Part shown: piece after piece, positions 57,758 through 64,000 of the stretch
How positions within the stretch are numbered: position 1 is the stretch's first letter
Layout: every line of letters starts with the position of its first letter
NCBI GenBank assembly: GCA_019634675.1
Contig: JAHCAX010000001.1
Location: 682,001-746,000, forward strand
Reading direction: 5' to 3'
Origin: Acherontichlamydia pituitae
GTDB taxonomy: Bacteria > Chlamydiota > Chlamydiia > Chlamydiales > Rhabdochlamydiaceae
Length of the DNA stretch: 64,000 nt
Position numbers and translations under genes: made by a program
The notes under the pieces: generated by a model
The model's input: only the letters and a program-made list of their open reading frames with translations
What the model was told of the DNA's origin: nothing
Databases searched by the model: none

Positions 57758-59419
57758 TTATGCTTGGTACATCGATTCTGCAATTGCCGCCAAGGCGGTT
57801 CCAGGAATGCTCATCAAAGTGTTCAATTCATTGAAATTGCTGGTCATGAATTGGCTGATGAAGCTGCTGTTGATTTGGCTGTCTTGAGAGATTAGTCCCA
57901 TGATATATTGCAACATTTGCTGAGACGATTGATTCTTGCCATATTGCTCTGTCAGAATACCTTCCCAGATGCTCAGGCCCCCTTGTACTGTTTCAGAAAC
58001 TGCCAGTCCTGTGCCGGCTACGATCTTCGTTCCAGTCAATACTTTATTGAGCGTTGCATTCATCGGCTTTCTAGAAGCGGCTCCACTGCCTTCCGCCATT
58101 CCCCACATCGCTCCGCCGCTGATGAGCAAACTTGTCAAAGCAGTGAACCCTTCCACGATCCCTTCGACCCATGCTTGGGTTGTCGAATTACTGAAGCTAA
58201 TTGTCTGTAGGATGGCATTAGAAGTTCCCGTTGCTGTCCAAGATTGGGATAAACCAAACGCTGCTTCATTGACGAACTTTGGCGTATAGTGAAATGGGTT
58301 GACCTTCTTGAGGGCATCTTTGGCCTTGGACGCAAACTCTTTCAGGTTGTCCATAAATTTCTTCTCAGGCTTTTCGATGTCGAACTTTTCCGTGACTTGG
58401 TTCTGCACTGTGCGGGACGACTCCTCGACGAGATCTTCCGATGGAGCTGAGGCCATATCAACCATTTCAGTTCCTTCTTCTCCATCTGTCGCTGCATCGT
58501 CGACAACAGTTTTTGCTCCTTTTCCAACGCCTTCAGCAACTGCTTCTCCGCCGGCTTCAAGACCAGCGCCGATCCGTCCGCATAGCAGGCAGGCTGCCGC
58601 ACCAACGACGTCAGATACGATATCGCCAATCACTTGGGCAGTTTGCTGGCTCATGTTCGGATCGATTTTCATACAAAGATCTGCAACGCCGGTTGCCAAG
58701 TAGCTCAACGCTCCTGTGTCTTTCAGGATCATCATCGCTCCAACAGCAAAGGCAATTTCAAAGTTTCCTGTTGCGCAGCCACCGATAATCAGTGCAAGAC
58801 TGATGATCACGCCTAAGGATTGGCTAACGTCGTGCCAGAAGTGATCCCAACCGCTTTCATTCAGTTGGCTTGTCAAATTGTTCAAAGCATTGGTCTCAAG
58901 AACATTGTCATAGCTTAAAGCTCCGCGGCTCATATCGACGTTCATGAGGCTGGTTTTGGATGAGTTATTGCTGACTTCAGTCGTCATTTTGGAGATCGCT
59001 CCGCCGACAAGCGCCATTGCTAAGCCAAAAGCGGCGTAACTGACAGAATCCGTTGTGCAAGAGGAACTGAGGGATGTTGATGAGGCAGATGCAGTTTCTG
59101 CAGGAGCTGAAGGGGCTGTTTTAGCAGGAGCTGCTGGCGCTGCCGGAGCAGTCGCCGCTTGTTTTTTTCCTTGAGGAAGATCAGGATCTGTATTCAATAG
59201 GGAAGATAAGAGGGTCTCAAGATCCTGTCCGTTGGCAGGGGCGTCAGCATCGAAATTGTCTCCGAGTTGCCCTTTAATCAGCTCAAGTCCTTGCTGCAAT
59301 GCAACAGATAAGTTGGCTAAGTCTACCGTGCCGTTGGATGCTGTTCCTGCATGCTTGGCGGCAAAGTTTTGAAGTGTTTCTGAAGAGAGGATGTTATTAA
59401 TATTAACTGTATTAGTCAT
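57758..59419 (-). CDS. CopB-type T3SS translocator (copy 2)
   Basis: 553 residues, paralogue of 51097-52965. Hydrophobic segments lie at about 135-155, 205-235 (LGVIISLALIIGGCATGNFE) and 435-460 (IVEGFTALTSLLISGGAMWGMA). Shared segments include IDPNMSQQTAQVIGDIV, VNPFHYTPKFVNEAAFGLSQSW and FSNSTTQAWVEGIV. The hydrophilic N-terminus is shorter than in copy 1 and Ala/Thr/Pro-rich around residue 100. The central acidic region (about 290-340) is different between copies, so the copies have diverged in the part that usually contacts partner proteins. Cassette 2 has the same gene order as cassette 1. Confidence 0.86.
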   Translation of the reverse strand: MTNTVNINNILSSETLQNFAAKHAGTASNGTVDLANLSVALQQGLELIKGQLGDNFDADAPANGQDLETLLSSLLNTDPDLPQGKKQAATAPAAPAAPAKTAPSAPAETASASSTSLSSSCTTDSVSYAAFGLAMALVGGAISKMTTEVSNNSSKTSLMNVDMSRGALSYDNVLETNALNNLTSQLNESGWDHFWHDVSQSLGVIISLALIIGGCATGNFEIAFAVGAMMILKDTGALSYLATGVADLCMKIDPNMSQQTAQVIGDIVSDVVGAAACLLCGRIGAGLEAGGEAVAEGVGKGAKTVVDDAATDGEEGTEMVDMASAPSEDLVEESSRTVQNQVTEKFDIEKPEKKFMDNLKEFASKAKDALKKVNPFHYTPKFVNEAAFGLSQSWTATGTSNAILQTISFSNSTTQAWVEGIVEGFTALTSLLISGGAMWGMAEGSGAASRKPMNATLNKVLTGTKIVAGTGLAVSETVQGGLSIWEGILTEQYGKNQSSQQMLQYIMGLISQDSQINSSFISQFMTSNFNELNTLMSIPGTALAAIAESMYQA

Positions 59420-59434
59420 GGTTTTCCTATTAAT

Positions 59435-60040
59435 TTATAATGGTGAAGATGATATTAAATTACTTACGAATGAAAGGATCTGGTTGGGGAGGTTGAAGAG
59501 CTGGGAAAGGCTTTTCAACGCATCTTCCGACATCTGGATCTCCGATTCCTGTTCTTGCAAGTTGGCCTGGATCATCTGTGTATTCATATTCCCTTCCTGC
59601 ATATCAGTGCTGAACTCTGTGTTCAGATAGGACATTTCAGATTGGCATTCTGATGACCCAAGGGTATACCATGTTGGGTTCCCTTTTTTATTGGTCCCTT
59701 CCCATCCATCATTTTTAATGATGCTGTTCATTTGACTTTCAATCTTTTGAAGCGAAGCTTCAGATGCGGATGAAATACTTGCCTCAACTTGAGTATTCTG
59801 CAGGATTCCTTCCGATTGAACCGTTGTAAGGGACATATCGGAATTGGACATTTCGGCAATGGCCATTGTTAAGATCGCAAATACGTTGCAATCGAAGTCA
59901 AAGCCTGGCGCTGCGGAGGTTGGAGCGGGAGTTGCTGTTGATTCTCCCATTGCAGCGGACTGTCCCGGTGAAGTACCTGCTGTAGCTTCAGGGATCAGCT
60001 GATTTGTTGCGCTGTCATTGACAGCTAGATTAGTTGACAT
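59435..60040 (-). CDS. Translocon-cassette protein A2 (copy 2), unknown function
   Basis: 201 residues, rich in Ser, Thr, Glu and Gln, with a flexible first 45 (Ala/Thr/Pro/Ser-rich), a hydrophobic spot (FDFDCNVFAILTMAIAEM), a Gly/Lys-rich middle loop and an amphipathic C-terminal helix (ALKSLSQLFNLPNQILSFV). Counterpart by position of 50508-51071. Sequence similarity between the two is limited to the layout and the loop around GT-KKG/YT. The gap to copB copy 2 is 15 bases. No known family; no signal peptide. Confidence 0.6.
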   Translation of the reverse strand: MSTNLAVNDSATNQLIPEATAGTSPGQSAAMGESTATPAPTSAAPGFDFDCNVFAILTMAIAEMSNSDMSLTTVQSEGILQNTQVEASISSASEASLQKIESQMNSIIKNDGWEGTNKKGNPTWYTLGSSECQSEMSYLNTEFSTDMQEGNMNTQMIQANLQEQESEIQMSEDALKSLSQLFNLPNQILSFVSNLISSSPL

Positions 60041-60064
60041 AATTAACCTGTTATTATGAATTAA

Positions 60065-60859
60065 TTAACTAGGGATTTCATTTTGGATGAAGTAGTTCAA
60101 TTCCTGCTGCTGGCTTTGGCCCGAACTTTCGATCGCTCCAAAATATTGCTGCAATTCAGATACGCCCGTTTTCATCAGTCCGGTCGTGACCGAAGATGTT
60201 TGGTTCATCGTGTTAATCATCGTGTTCATAGCGCTAGTACAATCATCGATCTGAGAAGAAGAAGTAGATCCGGATGGGTTGGAATCGTAGCTGCTATACC
60301 AGCCAAGAATCGTATCTGCGACTTGGGTGCCCGAGCTGCCATTGACTTCGATGGCACTTAAAATCTGTTCGCAGCTGTTATACATTGTCTCTGCTGTTTG
60401 CGGGTCCATCCATCCATAATCAGGACTAGATGGGTCGCTGTAACTGGAATGACATAAGCCCGCTAGGTTTTGCAATGACTCCACTAAGTTTCCCGCGTCT
60501 TCAGATTGCGTTGTTGTTGCTTTGTTGCCATTTGCTTGATATGCGGATACACCTCCTGCCAAGTCGTTCCAGAGGGATTGGATGTAGGTACACATATTCA
60601 GAGTTGCATCCTGCGAATTGAGCTCTTCTGAGGGTTCGCCGACCTGTTGAAGCCCCAAGCACTGTGTCGCTTGTCCTAAAACGGCCAGCGAAAATGAATA
60701 AGCTGTTTGAGCCGGAAGTGTTTCTAGAATAGCCGCATCTTGCTCTAATTTTTGTTGAGCTTGTGCCAGAAGCTCATTCTTCATGTGGTCCATGGCCTGG
60801 ATCGAATTGACGATATTGTCGGTGTAGTCGCTAGGGCCTGTTTGAGGATTTACTGACAT
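60065..60859 (-). CDS. Translocon-cassette protein A1 (copy 2), unknown function
   Basis: 264 residues, paralogue of 49679-50479. It has the same first helix (MKNELLAQAQQKLEQDAAIL), the Cys-containing LAVLGQATQCLGLQQVGEPS, YDSNPSGS in place of YEKDPTGS and the same C-terminal helix type ending ELNYFIQNE. A strong AGGAGG ribosome-binding site precedes the ATG, stronger than in copy 1. First gene of cassette 2. No known family. Confidence 0.65.
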   Translation of the reverse strand: MSVNPQTGPSDYTDNIVNSIQAMDHMKNELLAQAQQKLEQDAAILETLPAQTAYSFSLAVLGQATQCLGLQQVGEPSEELNSQDATLNMCTYIQSLWNDLAGGVSAYQANGNKATTTQSEDAGNLVESLQNLAGLCHSSYSDPSSPDYGWMDPQTAETMYNSCEQILSAIEVNGSSGTQVADTILGWYSSYDSNPSGSTSSSQIDDCTSAMNTMINTMNQTSSVTTGLMKTGVSELQQYFGAIESSGQSQQQELNYFIQNEIPS

Positions 60860-60892
60860 TTTTACCTCCTAGGTAAAATGATTAAATAATAT

Positions 60893-60904
60893 TCCTATTT
60901 TAAT
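60893..60904 (-). promoter_or_regulatory. Promoter-like motif of translocon cassette 2
   Basis: On the minus strand this reads ATTAAAATAGGA and ends 33 bases before the ATG, identical in sequence and distance to the site before cassette 1. The following bases TATTATT are also shared. Confidence 0.5.
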
Positions 60905-61463
60905 ATTATAATATTAGAATTAATATTCAATTAAGATTGTATATTTGTTTTTATTATTTAATTGTTAGTTGTTGATTTGTTGTGGGTTTATTCATGTTGT
61001 TTTTCTTGATCGGGGCTGAACGAAGGCGTTCTTGGACAAGGAGAGAGGAATAGGTTCTTGAATGAAATCCTGTTGGAAGAATAATTGCCTGAATTGTGGT
61101 AAGTTAGTGTAAATCTCTTATAAAGAGATATTTATATGAAAATCTGGATAGGTGAGCTGATAGGGTTCAATCCTTTTGTTTCTTAGCGGCATAGTTGTCG
61201 TTTCCCATGCGGTTTTCAGAATGTAACAGAACGATATTTCATACGTTCTCTGAACGGATGGATTCATACTAGCCGTAATTCCACTATAAACTTCTTATAA
61301 TTAATTACTTGTGTCTGTTTTTTATTTCGCAAATGACAGTTGTGTTGATGTCTTATTTTCAACGAGTTTCGTTGTTGGTAATCTAAATAATGCGTTTAAT
61401 CGTTTCTTTAAAATGAAATGATATAATGAAGGTATATATTCACTGTTATTTATGAAGGTGAAA
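60905..61463. other. Long intergenic region between cassette 2 and the second NWE gene
   Basis: The left part is AT-rich promoter DNA of cassette 2. The middle (61000-61300) has ordinary composition with the small palindrome CTCTTATAAAGAG near 61115 and no open frame that looks coding. TATAAT at 61422-61427 lies 36 bases before the ATG of the next gene and is the probable -10 box. I see no RNA gene. Confidence 0.4.
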
Positions 61464-62315
61464 ATGACAATAACAAATGTTCAAGTTGATCCAAGATTAC
61501 AATTAGCAGCTATCAATGCGAATATCGCTAAAGCAGCTTCAGCTGCTGCTGATTCAAGCTCGGAAAGTTGTGCGCAGGCCCTTTATGGAGCAACAGAGCA
61601 GCTTTGGATCTCAATGGAAGCGTTGAAAACAATACTGATCACCGATCCCACCAATAGCACTGACTTGGAAATTGCCTATACGCTATTTGCCGACTCTGTC
61701 TGCAATTGGGAAGCAGCTTATCAATCATTTACGAATTCCGGCGGACAGCCAGATGCTGTGTCAGAAGAGATCAATGCAGCTCTCAATGAAACCTTGCCGG
61801 ATGGGGAATCGATTTATGAAATGTCTCAAATCGTATCAAGAAATCCTTCTGATTGGACAGAACTGCAGATCGGCGTTTCCGACAATACGCTCTATCTCTT
61901 ATTTGAAGATCTGGACAATTGGATCAACGTAGATGGAGCTTCTGGAAGCGCCGGACTCCAGCCGACGTTCAATTCTCCCAATATTCTTAACGAACTCTAT
62001 GAGGATCTTGGCGGAATTCCAAGCAGTAATGCCGGCAATTATCAATATGTCTATGAAGATATTTATTATCTGAATCAATTTTTACAGAGCGCTGGGCAGC
62101 TCGGTCCGCTGGCTGTTTGCCTTGACGAGCTTATCAATACAACGTTTTTTCAATATAACGGGCAGAGTTATTCCCTCGTGGACATCGCAAATGATATGGT
62201 CAATGGCAAAAACTTTACGCCTACGCAAATTCAAGAGGGAGAAGATGCTCTCAACGCTTGCATAGGCATATTAACGCTCTATGTGGACATGGCCTATAAT
62301 TTTTCATTTATTTAA
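61464..62315 (+). CDS. Unrecognised NWE-motif family protein 2, 283 aa
   Basis: Belongs with the genes at 55730 and 62363. Core: EIAYTLFADSVCNWEAAYQS, followed by FTNSGGQPDAVSEEINAAL, LPDGESIYEMSQIVSRNPSDW and FEDLDNWINVDG. The end is PTQIQEGEDALNACIGIL. The start at 61464 follows AAGGTG; an ATG four codons upstream overlaps that ribosome-binding site. No signal peptide. Its closest relative is the next gene, 47 bases downstream, so these two are a tandem duplication transcribed together. The Ala/Ser-rich N-terminus is compatible with T3SS export. Function unknown. Confidence 0.62.
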   Translation: MTITNVQVDPRLQLAAINANIAKAASAAADSSSESCAQALYGATEQLWISMEALKTILITDPTNSTDLEIAYTLFADSVCNWEAAYQSFTNSGGQPDAVSEEINAALNETLPDGESIYEMSQIVSRNPSDWTELQIGVSDNTLYLLFEDLDNWINVDGASGSAGLQPTFNSPNILNELYEDLGGIPSSNAGNYQYVYEDIYYLNQFLQSAGQLGPLAVCLDELINTTFFQYNGQSYSLVDIANDMVNGKNFTPTQIQEGEDALNACIGILTLYVDMAYNFSFI

Positions 62316-62362
62316 AGATATTTCGTTTTATTTGATAATATTAATATAAAAGGTGATTTCAT

Positions 62363-63241
62363 ATGTCCGGATTAGCAGTTCAATCTTTTCAAAATAATTT
62401 AAGTTGTTTATCTAATCAATCTCAGGTGCAAGCTGCTGCACCTGCTTCTACAACTACGCCTCCACCGAACCCTTGTGCGACAGCATTGTACAGCGCGACG
62501 CAGCAGCTTTGGATTTCGATGGAGTTATTGAAAAAAATGATCATCTCCGATCCTAAAGGAAGCAGCTTGGAAATAGCCTATACGTTTTTTGCCGACGCCG
62601 TCTGCAACTGGGAAAGCGCCTATCAATCATTTACAAATTCCGGAGGCCAGCCAGATCCTGTTTCAGAAGAAATTAATCAGGCTTTGAATGCAACCTTGCC
62701 GGATGGCCAAACGATCTATCAGCTCAGTCAAACGGTTTCAAAAAACCCTGCAGACTGGCAGCAGCTGCAAAGCGGTGTTTCCAATAACACTCTTTTTGCG
62801 CTATTTGAAGATGTGAACAATTGGGTGAACGTGGACGGGCCTGCTGGAAGCGAAGGATTTACGCCGGCCATTAAATCAAATGAATCGTTTTATGAGCAAC
62901 TTTCTGTGATATTGAGCTACCTTAATTTTTATGAGGAATATAAAAACACTTCTGAGGCGGGTTATTATATGGGGTTATTGTTTATGTCGATTAACAATTT
63001 AAATTCTATGCTTGCTAATGCAGATGGCCCAATTTGTAATTTACTCAGCGAGATGTTGAATACTCCTTTCTTTTCATATGATGGAAAAAACTATTCTTTG
63101 GAAGAAATGGCAAATTATTATGTTACTTCTCCGAACCAACCAACGTCGACGCAAATTCAAGAAGCTGAGGATGCGTTGAATTCATGCCTTCCCATATTAA
63201 ACACCGTAATCAACATGGCGGTCCAGTACAGTTTACTATAA
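62363..63241 (+). CDS. Unrecognised NWE-motif family protein 3, 292 aa
   Basis: Tandem relative of the preceding gene: EIAYTFFADAVCNWESAYQS, FTNSGGQPDPVSEEINQAL, LPDGQTIYQLSQTVSKNPADW, LFEDVNNWVNVDGPAGSEG and TSTQIQEAEDALNSCLPIL are all shared. The middle (about 175-225) diverges strongly, suggesting a variable functional region in a conserved frame. The N-terminus of about 35 residues is rich in Gln, Ser, Ala, Thr and Pro. AAAGGTG precedes the ATG. Between it and the outer-membrane gene that ends at 63279 there is only 37 bases. Confidence 0.62.
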   Translation: MSGLAVQSFQNNLSCLSNQSQVQAAAPASTTTPPPNPCATALYSATQQLWISMELLKKMIISDPKGSSLEIAYTFFADAVCNWESAYQSFTNSGGQPDPVSEEINQALNATLPDGQTIYQLSQTVSKNPADWQQLQSGVSNNTLFALFEDVNNWVNVDGPAGSEGFTPAIKSNESFYEQLSVILSYLNFYEEYKNTSEAGYYMGLLFMSINNLNSMLANADGPICNLLSEMLNTPFFSYDGKNYSLEEMANYYVTSPNQPTSTQIQEAEDALNSCLPILNTVINMAVQYSLL

Positions 63242-63278
63242 TCCTATCTTAGTAAGCCGCTTAAACTGGTTATATCGT

Positions 63279-64000
63279 TTAGAAATCGAGGTTCATTCCG
63301 ACCTTAATTCCTTGGAAGCTTAAGTCGCCTTGGCTGCGGATCGGCGTGCTGGAAATAGCATCCTGTCCGCGGAAATAGTCTGAATAAAAAAGCTGGTTTT
63401 GGTTGATCCACTGCGACAGCTCATAGGCAGCTCGGAAGGAAAAGTGGTATTTGTCCTTTTGATAAAAGGTTTCCCAGCCGAGGCCGATCGCCTCTTCGAA
63501 GTTGAGTCGGACCCTCCAAAAAGATTCTGACGCAAAGAAGTTAAGGGGCATCGGAGGGATATCTCCTTCGCCTAAACCTTGGTCGTTGAGGTTTTTCATG
63601 CGCACTTTAAATTGCCCATAGACGATGTTTGCAGAAAGTTGGGAAAAAAGGTGCCAGTGATGGGTCAATTGCAAAAGCATCTCTGTGCCGCCTCTTAGAC
63701 CAAAACCAGCGAATTCGTTCTCCGCCTTAAATTTGACGTCTCTAGAAAAGAAGGGCTGGCCTTCTCCAAGGAGGAACACACTATCGTATTTCACACGATA
63801 TTCTTGGTTGATCCATGCGCCGCGGAATCCAAAAAAAGGATCGATGGCAACTCGTTTGCTTAAGAAGAAGCTTCTGGCAAGGTCGAGATCGAGAGTGTTG
63901 TAGTTGACATGCCAGTGGGCATGGGCTTTGGATGCTCCGGCGCGCAACTCGAACAAGAGGTTTACCCATGGAGAGATGATCGTATCGACGGGACCTGTCT
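63279..64000 (-). CDS. Beta-barrel outer-membrane protein (Lpg1974-like), 5' part outside window
   Basis: The frame is open to the window edge, so the N-terminus lies beyond 64000. The visible 240 residues alternate polar and hydrophobic residues with many aromatic ones at strand ends (HAHWHVNYNTLDLDLARSFF, shown in part; FRAAYELSQWINQNQLFY). The last residue is Phe (GIKVGMNLDF), the usual signal for barrel assembly by BamA. The pattern fits the Lpg1974-type pore-forming/MOMP-like family, which is expanded in environmental chlamydiae. Convergent with the NWE gene. Partial, so the exact family is not certain. Confidence 0.75.
   Translation of the reverse strand, partial: TGPVDTIISPWVNLLFELRAGASKAHAHWHVNYNTLDLDLARSFFLSKRVAIDPFFGFRGAWINQEYRVKYDSVFLLGEGQPFFSRDVKFKAENEFAGFGLRGGTEMLLQLTHHWHLFSQLSANIVYGQFKVRMKNLNDQGLGEGDIPPMPLNFFASESFWRVRLNFEEAIGLGWETFYQKDKYHFSFRAAYELSQWINQNQLFYSDYFRGQDAISSTPIRSQGDLSFQGIKVGMNLDF

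Noticed and set aside
61040..61300. Possible decayed gene in the long gap before the NWE tandem pair
   Set aside because: Only short open stretches of up to about 40 codons without start, ribosome-binding site or recognisable motif were found on either strand.
1..64000. Search for tRNA genes, rRNA, CRISPR arrays, insertion-sequence transposases and prophage genes
   Set aside because: No cloverleaf, rRNA landmark, repeat-spacer array or transposase motif was seen; XerC is the housekeeping recombinase, not a phage integrase.

Overview
The window comes from a member of the phylum Chlamydiae, most likely one of the amoeba-associated 'environmental' Chlamydiales (Waddlia/Estrella/Parachlamydia type) rather than Chlamydia itself. 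Three things point there. Gene order matches known Chlamydia blocks: rnz-ABC-F-xerC, a basic small protein-glyA-clpP-dapF, and a T3SS locus in the order of C. trachomatis CT663-CT674. The proteins include chlamydia-typical families: a CT398-like zinc-ribbon protein, a SWIM-SNF2 helicase, CopB/CopD translocators, and FHA-containing CdsD. There are also many predicted effector-like genes absent from the small Chlamydia genomes. Species cannot be named from this window.

Layout. 1-2.3 kb: end of a rhomboid protease gene, rnz, a palindromic intergenic element and two tiny ORFs. 2.9-7 kb: an AT-rich accessory island with a RhoGAP-like protein and a large degenerate kinase that share a module. 7-11 kb: TrmH-type methyltransferase, ABC-F ATPase, XerC and a HigBA toxin-antitoxin pair whose toxin frame is broken at a T8 run. 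11-25.5 kb: secreted proteins, RNase P RNA, the CT398 homologue, the glyA-clpP-dapF block, SNF2 helicase, Der GTPase and a large alpha/beta-hydrolase. 25.5-27 kb: a TPR lipoprotein coupled to a cysteine-less YidD-like protein.

27-48.5 kb is the type III secretion locus, almost all on the minus strand: chaperone, cdsD, cdsE, cdsF, cdsG, [HIT-phosphatase fusion, AAA ATPase], cdsI-like rod, cdsN, cdsO, [palindromic repeat], two tandem cdsP genes, cdsQ, a Pkn5-like kinase, [methyltransferase and glycosyltransferase on the plus strand], and an oversized secretin cdsC. Bracketed items interrupt the order known from C. trachomatis.

48.7-63.2 kb is a translocon/effector region. Two four-gene cassettes (unknown A1, unknown A2, CopB-type and CopD-type translocators) face each other in inverted orientation. 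A kinase and one member of a three-gene unrecognised family lie between them, and the other two members lie just outside. Three promoter regions share a TTAAAAT-type motif at the same distance from the start codon. The window ends in a partial beta-barrel outer-membrane protein gene.

Taken together, the core T3SS parts (basal body, needle, ATPase, regulator kinase) can deliver the products of the duplicated translocon and the neighbouring effector-like genes. The duplicated translocon with its paralogous unknown partners is the most promising undescribed system here.
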